Assembly: GCA_947044365.1 (NCBI GenBank)
Contig: OX345636.1
Coordinates: 34,663,212 to 34,727,211 of the forward strand
Length of the DNA stretch: 64,000 nt
Source: Petrosia ficiformis
Lineage: Eukaryota; Porifera; Demospongiae; Haplosclerida; Petrosiidae
Direction: 5' to 3'
The position numbers were made by a program, and so were the translations under genes. Each line of letters starts with the position of its first letter. Position 1 is the stretch's first letter. The notes beneath the pieces were generated by a model. The model was given only the letters and a program-made list of their open reading frames with translations, did no database searches and was not told the DNA's origin. Positions 36,108 through 49,500 of the stretch are shown here, piece after piece.

Positions 36108-39100
36108 TCAATTTGATGGTGGATGAGAGAGTATATAGCCATTGCTGTCATATGAGTCCATAGTTGGAATAATACCATGAAGTGCCATGGTTATGGGAGA
36201 ATTGGGTATATAGTCATCAGAAATACGAGAGCAAACTATTTGATCACTTGTATATGGAAAGCTTTTGTGTCTGTCGTCTGATTGCTTTGATTCTTCCCAA
36301 CAATCCTCATCGGAATCATGCTGGATATATTTACTTGTAGCATTTGTCACATCAAGTATCAATGAGACTGTGTGTCTCTCTGGTGACTTTGGAATCTGTT
36401 CAGTTTCATTTATTGAATTCCCACTTGAACTATGTAAACTTGTGGAATGACTAGTGTTTTTACAGATTAGATCATCATGTGTCATATTGAAGGATGCAGT
36501 GTTGATAACGGTATCCTTCAAATAACCTTGTGGTTCAGTGGGAGGTAGAACAAGATCAACAGTGTAAGTCACAAAACTTGCAACACTGGACAATTCTGAA
36601 ATATTAATGACTGGCCCAGGTGAAATATTAACCTAGAGAAAATGCATTATGAATGAATAATTATTATGATTACATTCATAACGTTAATCTTGAAGTAAAG
36701 AAACATTTCCCTATTTGAGAGAAGATAGAAGGGGAGTGTATCCAATGTTTAATTACAAGTATGGTTCTCAACTCTTATTTATTGCTTACATACAATGTCA
36801 TTCTTTTTATCCAAGTTTTTGATCACTCTGTAAAGAAAAAAATGGAATTGAAAATTATAAACTTCACAAAACTTTAATTTTAAAATTAAGAAACAATCAT
36901 TTCTTACTTCTTGTTTCTCATCCTTATCCAAAAACGCAATATACTAAAAGAAACACCCATCACAATCATAGGAATTAGGACTACTATTACACCAATCACA
37001 TACAGCATTACAGGCAGTATAGTTTCTAAATGGAATGAAACATTTTTACTATGGCTTTAACACCAGTATCACCAAAACACTATATTATTATAGTAGACAT
37101 GGCAATACATAATTACATACAACTGCAGTTTTTGCCATCTGAACTTGAGGTCAATAATTATGATAATAAAGTATATTATCACTGTAAAAAATTAATGGGT
37201 TATTTTAACCCTCACTTTGTTACATGAGTTTCAAAACAATATTAACAAGATATATAGAGAAAAAGGTATCCTTACGACTGACAGCTTTGTGGTGTCCAGC
37301 ATTCAATACTCATGGCTGACTTTGTCATGCCTGAAACACATCAGCCTATTATAGTTATTATTTTGATTATCTACTCTGTTTACCTTTTAAAAAACCTTGT
37401 AGAACTTTAGAAATATATTTCAGGTAGAATAGCTAGCTATTAGTTCCAGTTGCTACACCGCTTTCTTTCTGCTGGTCTGTAGAGCTTGAGTGCGCACACG
37501 TTCTTATATGAGTCATGCCCATTAATTGACCTACTTCCTTTTAACAACGCATAATCGTGTAAGTGGCCACAAACATAATATGTGACTGGATTTGCAAAAC
37601 CCAGGCTTATAGGATAAAATTTCAAAATTGATTTTTGGTTTTACCTGAGTAGAGTATTCAATTAGCTCTAGAATAATATATGATACATCCCAATCAAGCA
37701 AAAGACAAAGATAGAGTGAGGGATTAAACCGTTGTAGTCACAAAACCTTCATTTTGAGAAAAACGCAATTAAAACAAATATTTAATCATTAAAAAAATAT
37801 TTTTTTAGGAGTGGCTAGCAAAGCACAGATATGTCTCCAAATCTCTGTGAAGGTATGAGTGAATAGGTATGATGTTATCAAATGCAGCTTTTTATGTAGT
37901 AAAACATTGATCGCCCAAGCAAGCCATAGCTGTCTTTTTTCACTCAAAACTCAAAATTAATATATCCCATAAGCCTGATTTTCGCAAATTCGATCACATA
38001 TAATATAATTTTATTATAATTATATAAACATACATCAAACCCGTGGTAAGGCAATCATAGGATGGCCCTATGTGCTATAAAAATATGCTCGTGAGACTGC
38101 ATCAATCAATTACTTGCATCTTTTCTTGCAATGTAAATAACAATTTATTTCTTTTCATATTGATCAATATTGAGTATTATAGTATAATTATAAAGTACAT
38201 GCCCAAATGAATGTTTAGATATTATTAATTTTTATTGTATTCATGTAAATACTAATTACTTTGAAATGAGTAAGTAACATCTGTTCTTTTACAGAAACTA
38301 GAATGGGAATTATAATTACAAAAGAAAGGATTGGAAAATCCTATAGTAATTCAGGAACAACAGATTTTATTTGTATTTGTAAATAGTAATTACTCTGAAA
38401 TGAGTAAGTAACATCAGTTGCATGATTTCATAATTGTTACTATACGTTATTAGGACATGCACTATATACACAAGTCAATATAGGTGAAGATGAAATCAAA
38501 CTGTATAGTACTATTTACTAGTAGATGTAGGTAATTTACTAATTCTTGTATTTAAACATTTGCTTTTGGCTAGAGAGGCACTGAAATGTGGTATCTGCAT
38601 GGAAAGCATAATTTTTCCTATCAAAAACAGTTTAAATATATAGTGTTCAAAGTAATCTATTATATATATAATAATTTATATATAATTATATATATATATA
38701 TAGTATATGATGGTGACATCATCCCTTTGATGTGGTGAGTTCTATATATTGTATATAGCCCTTCCATGTGCTGGAGATGGCACCATCATACAATAGATTG
38801 TATATAGTATGCTAACAGGTCCTATATACAAAACATAGACCCTCATTTTGTGTCCTCGGATGTGATATAACCCTCGCAGGCTTGACTATATCACATCCTC
38901 GGACACAAAACTCAGGTCCTATATTTCGTATACAAGACCTGTTAGCATACCATATATAATACATATAGATATATATATATATACATATACAGTAGACCCT
39001 CACTAATCCGAACACCTCTGTACCCAAGGATCAAAATTAGCGTTCAGATTAGTGAATTTGTTCGGATTAGTGAAGGATATATTAAATTCATTAGTAAGAC

Positions 39101-39366
39101 AATTTGTGATACATATACATGTAGAAATATATAATTATAATATAATATACATCATACAATCACTTGAAATTATAATAGATACATGTACAAATAATATAAT
39201 AATTAAGGCAAACTATACAGTCACTTATTACAATGGATACATGTACAAATAATATAATTATAGTAATTATTCTACACTGTACAGTGATTAGTGAGGGTCT
39301 ACTGTATATATATAATTATATATATATATATATATATAATTATATATATATATATATATTTATATA

Positions 39367-39422
<56 letters not shown>

Positions 39423-41363
39423 TAATTATATATATATAATTAATATGAAATATAATATTACATTTAATATGTATATAATTTTAATCATAGTCTGGACGTC
39501 ATGGAAATACCTATTGTGGGAGGCATGTCCTCAGTATTTGATGGAGTTGGATAAACTGTTGGCAAAAATATTTAATTATAGTCTTCTGGATGTCATGGAA
39601 ATACCTATTGTGGGAGATGTATCCTTGGTATAAATATTTAACTTCCTATATGATGGACTTGGATAAACTATTAGCGAACTGATAATAGCAGAAACTATCA
39701 TTCTGGTAATGGGAGGTAATTCTGTGAATACTTGTGTACTGTTCAATGTAGTGTCTTTGGAGATAGTATCTGTGTATAATGCAATAGTTGTACTGAAAAT
39801 ATAATTATGATTAGCATTGTCTGTTACTTAATGTGATGAAATACATGCTAATTAAAATATTGATTGAACTGTCATTATAATAATATTCATAACTCTATTA
39901 TAGTCACAAGATGAAACCATGCAAAATTCTAAGAATTGAATAATACCAGGAAATGTTGTCCATGCTTGGAGTAATAATAGACAATACAAATGTTACTATA
40001 ACAATTATATATCACAAATACACAGAATTTCCATTACTATTTGACATTACTCATACCACTAAAATACAAACAATTTTAACAATTCAGTATCAGTACAGTC
40101 TAATAACCTGTATTAATTATTATGTGTAGTAGCATTTTTAATTATAAATATATGCAGCATATAAAATTATATCTTAAAACAGAATATTAATACACATCAC
40201 ATAACAACAAATCTACTAAGTAAAACATGTGTATATACATACCAACCTCCTATATTACATGTAATAGGCGATATCCACATATCTGATGCTCTACCAAAAC
40301 CTATATAACAACCAGTAACAACGCACTGACTCTCATTAGTAAGAAAGTTTAAAGTCTTTTGGTCATTTACATCACATTCGACTATTTCATAAGTTCCAGT
40401 ATCCTGCAAAGTGTAATATATAAGATGAATATTGTTAAATTACCTAATTTTCATTTAGACATAATGTATAGATCATAATTGTATACATAAAAATTTAATT
40501 TTTCTAAAGCAGCTATGATAATGCTTAATTTGCAGATAGTGTTTATAAGCAAAATCATGTCAACAAGTTTAATATGTAGTAAAATTAAACATACAATACA
40601 CTTAATAAGGAGTATCACAGCTGACTACAGTACCCAAAATGTGTACATTAGATAAAGCTAAGTAAACACTGCTATAAAAAGGCATCAGCCAAGTTATAAA
40701 CAGAAGTAAATAAATTATATAAAAGAAATCCTAGTACGTGTATTTGAAAGAAGTCCATCTTCTTTCAAAGTTCATTGGCAGCCTTAGCTCAATAATTTAT
40801 AGATATGTTGTATATAATTATACTGGATATATTCATGTATATATACAAACTAATTGTATTATTATAATTATATGTATACTTATATATGAGCTGTAGAAAA
40901 GATAAAAATAAATACTGCATATCCTTGTAATAATAATTGTAAGTGTGATTATATCTATGATCCTGATTCTGGATAATGTATATAGGCACGTGATGTAATG
41001 AGCGCACCATAGAAACGTACTTGTTCTAATTGGTCTGAGTAGCAAAGATATTCAATTTGACAAGAAGCTATGTTATCTGGCATATAATCCCAACTAATAG
41101 TCACATATCCATTGTGTAAACATTCAACCTCTACATTAATAGTTTCATTATCAAAACCTGTAATATATTGACAAAAAATAGGTATATAATATAAAACTGT
41201 ACATCATTATGATCATGTTTATGACCAGAATTAGTAATATGGGTAGTATTATACCTTTGGGATTAAATTGATCACATGACATCATGCTACAATAAGCTTG
41301 AGGCAGTATGAATATTGACAGTAAGAGAAACCATGAAGTATAACTGCTGCTGAACTGTTGCAT
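36108..41363 (-). CDS. Receptor gene A: single-pass membrane protein with FN3-like domain
   Basis: Eight exons on the minus strand: 41363-41255, 41157-41021, 40403-40243, 39792-39605, 39555-39511, 37025-36908, 36827-36794, 36632-36108. All phases match and give 438 residues. Residues 1-25 are a signal peptide (SWFLLLSIFILPQAYCS). Residues about 37-135 form an FN3-like beta domain (NGYVTISWDY; CYIGFGRASDMWISPITC) with extra cysteines. A Ser/Thr-rich stalk follows (LNSTQVFTELPPITR), then a TM helix from exon 37025 (MLYVIGVIVVLIPMIVMGVS) with a basic stop-transfer end (RFWIRMRNKK). The cytoplasmic tail is about 185 residues and contains tyrosines in DDYIPNSP, SYDSNGYILS and FPYTSD, possible SH2 or phosphatase sites. 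Exons 39792 and 39555 have similar 3' ends, suggesting exon duplication. The fold resembles cytokine-receptor-type FN3 modules, but I cannot assign a family. A tandem paralogue lies upstream on the same strand. Confidence 0.8.
38700..38960. repeat. Palindromic MITE, family P
   Basis: 38810-38955 is a near-perfect palindrome: GTATGCTAACAGGTCCTATA... TTGTGTCCTCGGATGTGATAT, centre CCCTCGCAGGCTTGAC, and the inverse arm ending AGACCTGTTAGCATAC. Preceded by a block shared with 35317-35430. It lies in the intron between exons 37025 and 39511 of receptor gene A. Related palindrome: 45205-45365. Confidence 0.85.
38990..39304. mobile_element. pogo/Tigger-like MITE with TA target duplication
   Basis: 315 bp with ends CAGTAGACCCTCACTAATC and, inverted, CAGTAGACCCTCACTAATC, flanked by TA (38988-38989 and 39305-39306). 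CAGTAGACCCTC ends with a TA duplication are characteristic of pogo-group Tc1/mariner MITEs. No ORF of substance. Inserted in a receptor gene A intron. Confidence 0.88.
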
Positions 41364-42579
41364 TTCAGAATTAATTTCAGATACATAAACCTATAAAATT
41401 ATAAAAGTATACTATAATAATAATATTATACATAATTTATGCATAATAATATATAATGCTATAAAAATTATAATAACTGTGTATGTTATTATTAATATAA
41501 GGTTTGCATGCACATTTACAATTTTGATAAAATATTGCTGAGTTTAATGCTTGAATTTTGGAAATGTCATCTATATAATATAATATATATATATAATAAT
41601 ATAGAAATATATATATATATAATATATATAATATATATGTAATTATAACTATATATAATCCATATGTCAACGTGTTTTAACTGCAAAATAGATACAAGAT
41701 AGAAATAGAATTATGCATTATAACAGGTTACAACTAGCCTTTTTTTCTGTAGAACACAAGCTTCCCTCGAGTCTGGTTACCTTCGCCAACGAAAGAATAA
41801 CTACTATTGCCCACATAGGCGGTTACTGCATTAAGTATAGGACCCACTGCAGCCACTCTAAAACAGTGGAGACGCCCAATTAGAAACGTATTTTTAACCC
41901 CCACAACTGTACTACCATTAATTTTTTTTTACCAATGCCTGTGGCAAATTATATTGCATCATGTTACTGTAATATTTTAATATACTTTAATAGTATAAAT
42001 TATGTAGCTTAGCCTAATTGATGTAAACAGCATGGCGAGTATTTTAATTTCTAGCTGTAATTGACTAGAAAGTATGTACTTAAACATTTAGCTACAGTCA
42101 GATATATATATATGCTAGTAAATGTTTTAAGGGTCAAAATTTAGATGGAGCAAAAGGCAGATTTGTTTTAATCATTGTAAGTAATGTAATTTTATAATTA
42201 TATAATTATATACATGTATATAGAATTATATAAAATTATATAATTATAATATATATATAATTATATTATAGTGCATTAATTATTGTATATAAAAAAACTA
42301 TAATGTATGACACTATTACCAACTTAATGGTTTGGTAAGGTATGAAGCAATCAATGGTTTATGGAACATGGATATGACTTATACTTAATGAATGGTCTAT
42401 GTAATGAATTATGGAGAACTAGGTACTTATATTGCAAAATACACTGCTTTGAGACTCTGTAAAATGAAGTGTGAATCTGAAAGTGCAAGGAATCAACAGC
42501 CTTCACTAATGTGCTATAATGTTATTAATTAATTTGTGTAGAAATAGTGAAGAATTGTGCGAAAGAAAAGAATATCTCA
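41364..42579. other. Intergenic between receptor genes A and B
   Basis: Presumed promoter side of gene A; no TATA element can be singled out in such AT-rich DNA. Contains AT microsatellites (41578-41640, 42200-42275) and sequence from 42320 on that resembles the 3' flank of gene A (35870-36080). This is the duplication boundary between the two genes. Confidence 0.5.
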
Positions 42580-44675
42580 TTAGCTAGTGTCTTTAAATTC
42601 ATAAACTGGTGGACGAGGGAGTATATAGCCATTGCTGTCATATGAGTCCATAGTTGGAATAATACCATGAAATGCCATGGTTATGGGAGAGCTGGGCATA
42701 TAGGTATCTGAAATATGAGAGCAAACTATATGATCACTTGTATATATATGGAAAGCTTTTGTGTCTATTGGCTGATTGCTTTGATTCTTCCCAATTATTC
42801 TCATCAGAATCATGTTGGGTATTTTTATTTGTAGCATTCATCACATCAAGTATCAAGGAAACTGTGTGTCTATCTGGTGACTTTAGAATCTGTTCAGTTT
42901 CATTTATTGAACTAGTGGAATGACTAGTGTTCTTACAGATTGGATCACCATGTGTCATATTGAAGGATGCAGTGTCTATAACGATATCCTTCAGAGAACC
43001 TTGTGGTTCAGTGGCAGGTACAACAAGATCAACAGTGTAAGTCATGAAAGTAGCAACACTGGATGATTCGGGAATATTAATAACTGGCCCAGGCAAAATA
43101 TTAACCTACATTATGTAATGAATATTATAATTATATTCATAACATTAATCTTGAAGTGCTGAGAACCTGACACTAATTTACTTAACTGATGCACAAACAG
43201 TAGGATAACACACAAGTAGAGAAATGTTTACTATTTGATAGAAGGTGAGTATATATCCAATGTTTAATTACAACTATGGTTCTCAACTATTATTTAATAC
43301 TTACATACAATGTCATTCTTTTTATCCAATTGTTTGATCACTCTGTAAAGAAAAAATGAACTATAATTATAAACTACATGAAACTTTAATTTTAAAATTG
43401 TGAAATAATCATTTCTTACTTCTCATTTCTCTTCCTTATCCAGAAACACAATATACTAAAAGAAACACCCATCACAATCATCAGAATTAGGACTATTACA
43501 CAAATTACATAAATCATTACAGACAGTATAGTTTCTGAATGGAATGAAACATTTTTATTATGACTTTAACACCAGTATCACCAAAAACACTATATAAATA
43601 TTGTAGATATTCTATTACATAATTACATACAATTGCAGGTTTATATAACATTAAAATATTTAATATGTATAATTATAATCATAGTCTGGACATTACAGAA
43701 ATACCTGTTGTGGGAGACATATCCTCAGTATTTGTTTTTCCATTTGACGGAGTAAGATGAACTGAAACGATATTATATATAATATAATTATATATGTAAT
43801 TACTGTCTGGACATTACAGAAATACCTGTTGTGGGAGATGTATCCTCAGTATAAATATTTGACTTCCTATTTGATGGACTTGGATACACTATTGGGAAAC
43901 TGGTAATAGCGGAAACCATAGTGTCCATTCTGGTAATGGGAGGTAATTCACTGAACACTTGTGTACTGTTCAATGTAGTTTCGTTGGTGACTGCATCTGT
44001 GTATAATGCAATAGTTGTACTGAAATTATAATTATGATTAGCATTGTCTGTATTCATAATGTGATGAAATAATGTCTAAGTATAATTATTATTATAATAT
44101 TGACTATTATATTATAGTCATAAGGTGAAACTAAGCAAAATTCTAAGAAATGAAATAATATTTTATGATACAAATACAAGAGAACTGATGCTACAAGTAT
44201 GCAAAACATTGTGTTTGGAGAGCTATAATAGACGATACAAACATTAAATATAAAATATTATTATAAATTATAAATTATAATTATATATCACAAATACACA
44301 GAATTTCCAATACTATTTGACAATACTCATACCACTAAAATACAAACAAATTTAACAATTCAATAACAGTACAGTGTAATACCCTGTATTAACTATTATG
44401 TGTAGTGGCATTCCTAATTGTAAATATATGTGGCATAAGATTATAACTTAAAACAGAATATTAATACACATCACATAACAACAAATACTAAGTAAAACAT
44501 GTGTATATACATACAAACCTCCTATATTACATGTAATAGGAGATATCCACTTATTTGGTGCTCTACCAAAACCTGTATAACAACCAGTAACAATGCACTG
44601 ACTCTCATTAGTAAGAAAGTTTAAAGACTTTTGTTCATTTACATCACATTCGACTATTTCATAAGTTTCAGTATT
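42580..44675 (-). pseudogene. Receptor gene B: tandem paralogue of A, 5'-truncated and frameshifted
   Basis: Six exons match exons 3-8 of gene A: 44675-44515, 44019-43826, 43761-43705, 43534-43420, 43342-43309, 43105-42580. Splice sites and phases are conserved. It has the second half of the FN3-like domain (CYTGFGRAPNKWISPITC), the stalk, a TM helix (MIYVICVIVLILMIVMGVS) and the tail. Two defects: the signal-peptide exon and first FN3 exon are missing because the homology to gene A stops at about 44690, where the dispersed repeat starts; and a 4-bp TA expansion near 42740-42755 shifts the tail frame after FPYIYK, removing the tyrosine-rich end (still legible in another frame: DSYDSNGYILP). 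Probably a pseudogene unless joined to an unseen 5' exon. Confidence 0.8.
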
Positions 44676-44689
44676 CTGCAAAGTGAAAT

Positions 44690-46441
44690 ATATTTCTCTT
44701 CTGCAAGGACTCATCTTCATTTGGATTTCCCTTCTGCAAGGACTCGTCTTGATTCATTGCTTATTCATTTCAACGGCAGTTAGTTCTTTGAAACAATTAT
44801 ATTATGTTCTTTTTGTGTGTGTGTGTGTGTGCATGTGTGTATGTGTATTTCAGTTGTATTTTTTGTTCAAATCTTTCTTTGAAATGTTGTTCTTGTGTTT
44901 TGAGTTGCATTTTCAATATAATAGTAAATTATTGTCAAATTTTAAGGAAATGTTAGTAATAATAATAATTTAATTTTCTTTATTTTCGATTCGTAAGAAT
45001 AGTAAGTAAATTTGATCTATTACAGTTGAAAGCCTATGATTAATTATGCTCGTATTAAATATATGTACTAGCCTATTTCTATTAATCTTTAATTTTCTTA
45101 ATTTTCTTTATTTTCGATTGGTAAGTGTAATAATTAAATTTGTTCCATTACAGTAGAAATCCTACGATTAATTACGCTTGTATTAAATATATATATATAT
45201 GTAATATATATAGTACACTTACAGGTCTTATATACAAAAATATAGACCCGAGGTTTAGTGTCCAAGGATGTGATATAGCCCGAGCCTGCGAGGGCTATAT
45301 CACATCCGAGGACACTAAACCAAGGTTTTATATTGTTTTATATAAGAACTGTAAGTGTACTATATACAATATATTGTATGCTGATAGATTAAAGATTCAC
45401 AGGTCTATATACAAAAATATAAGACCTAACCACATCAAACGGTTGCCATGGTAGCATGCTATATGTATATATATATATATATAATTATATATAATATATA
45501 TATATAATTACTAGTCTAGTTTTCTTAATCTTTAATTTTCTGTATTTTGGATTCGTAAGAATACTAATTAAATTTGGTCTATTATAGTGGAAAGCCTATG
45601 ATTACTTATGTTTGCATTGAATATAGTAGTCTATTTTACTTAATCTTTTATCTTCTGTCAATACCATTGACTACCTATAACGTTAATGTTCTTTTTACAA
45701 AACCTTTTTCTTTTCCCAATGAATTAACTACTAAGTACTATCATTTTCGATTGTATTTCATTGGAAATATTTTCAAATCAATGAACTAATTTTCGAGTAG
45801 CTAGCTAGCTAGACTAATTTCAAATTATCATTCTTGAAAATATTTTCAAATTAGCTAGCTATCACTTTTTCGTTATAATTATTAGATACACTATTTTCGA
45901 TATAATTTGTTTTCTAATTCGACTGGTTTATTATTATCATTTAAAAAAAAATCTAGCAATGCTATATAGCTACCACTTGATGCATGCATCCCTCCGGCAA
46001 AGAAATTTTTCAAAGTCAACAGTATTTTGTTCGGTTTTTGTACATTATGAAGTAAAAAAGAATAGCATTGTACATGATAATAATTATTATTCTAGACACC
46101 TATACAATATATTTTAAAATATTACAATTAATAATTAATTGCCTGCATCCTCATGCACCCTGCACACGCCTCCCTGGCGAGGATGGGTGCTTGCATGCAC
46201 CCATCCTTGAAATCAAATCTATACATCACAAATACATTAACATCCCTCTATCCTTTCACTTTTTTAAGTACTCTAAGCTAACTTCAAAGTAACATCAAAG
46301 GGCGGACACTTGAATCAAAGCACCGCTAGACCACATCCAACAAAGCGTGGGCGTTTTGAACAATAGAATGCCGACATGCCGCCACCACATTGGTATATTC
46401 TCGTAATCTACAGTAATTGGGGGTGTGTAACACCAAAATCC
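44690..46441 (+). repeat. Dispersed composite repeat, copy C, left part
   Basis: Starts in the CTTCTGCAAGG minisatellite directly at the break in receptor gene B. It carries the GT tract, the array with intron-like cores (44985-45650) and the hairpin near 46178-46208, and is cut at 46441 by the MULE insertion. It resumes at 50352. A palindrome of family P is inserted at about 45200-45450. Confidence 0.85.
45205..45365. repeat. Palindromic MITE, family P, second palindrome
   Basis: Arms of about 70 bp: TAGTACACTTACAGGTCTTA ... GGATGTGATATAGCC, loop CGAGCCTGCGAG, then GGCTATATCACATCC ... CTGTAAGTGTACTA. Same central motif as 38810-38955 (GTGTCC-GGATGTGATATA) but different outer ends. Interrupts the tandem array of repeat copy C. 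Confidence 0.88.
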
Positions 46442-46518
46442 GGGCTGGGGTAAAACACCGAACGGAATATCAAACGGAACGGAATACGGAATGGAAAACG
46501 GAACGGAAAACGGAATGC

Positions 46519-49500
46519 ATGGCAGTCATGTTACAGATCTTTCATGATGAAATAAGTTTGATATCTGAGGATGACGAGATAAATTTGATATCTGACAATG
46601 AGATACAGCTATCTGATGACAACGGTGAACTGATGGATTATGAGCTAATCGATTATGACCAGGTAATATAGATCAGCTGGTCAGACATTGCTGATGTTTA
46701 TTCCATTTACATTGTAGCTAGATGATGTTGATTGTGAGATAGTTGAAGTCAGTTCTGATGAAGCGGAACAAGATATGTAAGTGTTTAAAAGAGTTAAGTG
46801 CTATGGTAATACCATTAAAATTTAATACAGGTCTGTGTCGAAAAGTAGGTTTTTTCAGGGAAATCCCAAAGTTCCCATTCTTCATTCGGGTCATAAGACA
46901 TATTCCACTGAGGAAGTGTTTTCTTCAATTCTAAATGCTAATTCCAGCACTGTTTGTACCAGTCAACCCTACTGTTGTGAGGAAAACTGTTCCTTCATTG
47001 TGGATTTGTCACACTTGGCTGATGCTCATGATATAAGGTGTGACGATCTAGGTTCATGGACAAACACTGGAGTCCACAGTATTTATGCCAACGTTACATT
47101 CTCTAGAGACGAAACAGTCGAGAAAGTGCACATCTTTCGACAAAGAAGACCCAAAGTCATGAGAAGTATAGTATATAAGTTAAAGAAAACCTATTGGAAA
47201 CATAAGTCTGCAAAAGATTTTTCTCGAAGACTGTTTGAATTGACAGGTATGTTAATCATAATACATGATATTACACGTTTATTATTGATGACTTTTATTA
47301 GATTTCAAAGGTAACAGTTACAACTTATGTCTCCTTCAATATCAATTTGATGGTGACGAACATGCAATAGATGAAACTCCACATGGTAACTCAAAATGCA
47401 ACTCTTCATACACACGTACCAAGTCAAGTATCAGGAAAGTCATAAAGAGAGAAGCTATAACTCACAACAAACCTAGTGAATTGTTTGACAAGATGCAAGG
47501 TGATGTCACTCAGGTTTTAAGCTGTGGATCTGTTCCTAGAAATCGACAGCAAATCACAAATGCTCGCAAACGACTGAAAGAGAGCAACAAAGAGAGAGAT
47601 ACCCTTTTTGCTATCATGGAGAGATGTAAAAGGGACCATCCAAGTCTATGCCATTTATTCGCAGTGTACTAGCTGCACCTGAACCAATGTGTCTTCTTTG
47701 TAATGACCGGCAACTACATGATATAGAGCGATTTTGCTGTAATAGTGATCACTTTAGCATCCTTGGAATAGATCCTACATTTAATTTAGGCGAATTTCTT
47801 GTCACTATTACCACTTACAGACATCTCCTGCTTAAAGATCAAACTACTGGCAAACCACCTGTTATGATTGGTCCTGCTTTAGTTCATCAAACCAAGAAAA
47901 CTGAAACTTATCATTCTTTAGCGTCTGGTATTGTTGGTTTGTGCCCTAGTTTAATGAACTTAATAGCATATGGAACAGATGAAGAAAAAGCCATCGGAAA
48001 TGCTTTTTCACTTCAATTTCATAAAGCAATTCATTTACTCTGCTGTTTGCATGTAAAGAGGGATATCCAGAGGAAGCTACATGATCTTGGAATACCTGAG
48101 AAGTACTCAAAAGAATATATCAATGAGATATTTGGTTACTCAAATGGTAGTCATTTTACTGAGGGATTAGTTGACTGTGAGTGTGACTCTGAATATGAAG
48201 ATCAACTGAATAAATGTTGCCATGTTTGGAATGAGCGTGAGAAGTTAGCAAGAGATACCAATGTGCCAGTATTCTATGATTGGTTTAAAGCCTATCATTC
48301 TGATCTAGTCAAGACAAAGATGCTTAAGCCTGTTCGAGTGCAAGCTGGTTTAGGTGATCTACCTACTCAATATACAACCAACAACAATGAATCTATCAAT
48401 AGTCGTGTGAAAGACAAAGTAGATTACAAGGCTTCGGAATTGCACATTTTTTGTCAAAAATTTGAAGAATTAGTTGATATGCAGACTAGAAATATTGAAA
48501 GAGCCTTTACCTTGAGTAATGGACCATATTGTGTACTGCCACTGTACTCAGATTTGGTACAGAAACCAAAATGCTGGCCCAGACTCTCACTGTCAGCAAA
48601 AGAGCAGTTTGTCAAGAAGATTCATCATGAGAAAGTTCGATCTAAGCATTGCGCATTGTCAGTGCAGTCAGTTGCCACTGAGTCAGAGAATACACCTCCA
48701 CTTTCTGTTCGCTTTAATGAAACAGGTTAGCCTGATTGTGTTTATAAAGCTATGTGGGAGAAGGCATGTATGCTTCATCATCGTGAGTTAATTTCTGATG
48801 TACCGGGCCATCCAAGTGGAAAATGGTTGCGAGCGTAAGCTGCCCAGCAAAGCCTCACCTTGTAAATGTATTGAAGTGTGGAAAGCTAACCTGTGATTGT
48901 TTGAATTACCAGTCAAAAAGCTTGTGTTCCCATGTTATTGCTACAGCTGAATCAATTGGTGAACTGAGGTCTTTAATTAGTTGGTTTAAACGTACTAACC
49001 AAGAACCAAGTTTGTGGAAGCTTTCGCGAAGTTCTGGGCTTCCCAAGAATCCAGGCTATAAACCTGGACAGAGTAAGAGAAGTAGAAAGTCTTCAGTTCA
49101 TTCTACCATTTTAACAAGATCAAAGTTGACATTACCACAAGAAATTGTTCAACACTCTTGCAGCCTTACATCTAATTGTACATCATTGTCAACATCAGTG
49201 ACAACATCATCTCAATCCTCAATCTCTATTACATCTCCAATCACTGCACCATCAGTTACAATAACATCACCAATCAATGTGCCATCTATCTCCATTACGT
49301 CACCTATCACTGCACCATCAGTTACGATAACATCACCAATCTATCTCCATTTCATCACCTATCAGTGCACCGTCTGTTTCCATAACAACACCAGCTTCAT
49401 ATAGAATGGCAGTCAGTCCAACTCCACTGTCAACCAGTCCATTCAATTTAAAATTCATTTCGGACCGAATTAGCAAGTGCCAAGGTTGTCGCAAAAACTT

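Noticed and set aside
36265..36450. Plus-strand ORF opposite the receptor A tail (and 42672-42923 opposite B)
   Set aside because: Shadow of the minus-strand cytoplasmic-tail exon, which has splice support and conservation.
40789..41045. Minus-strand ORFs rich in Y, I and N
   Set aside because: AT-rich read-through from receptor exon 2 into its intron beyond the GTACGT donor.
48519..48791. 90-codon ORF overlapping the MULE transposase
   Set aside because: Alternate frame of the DDE-containing exon; the transposase frame carries the recognisable motifs.
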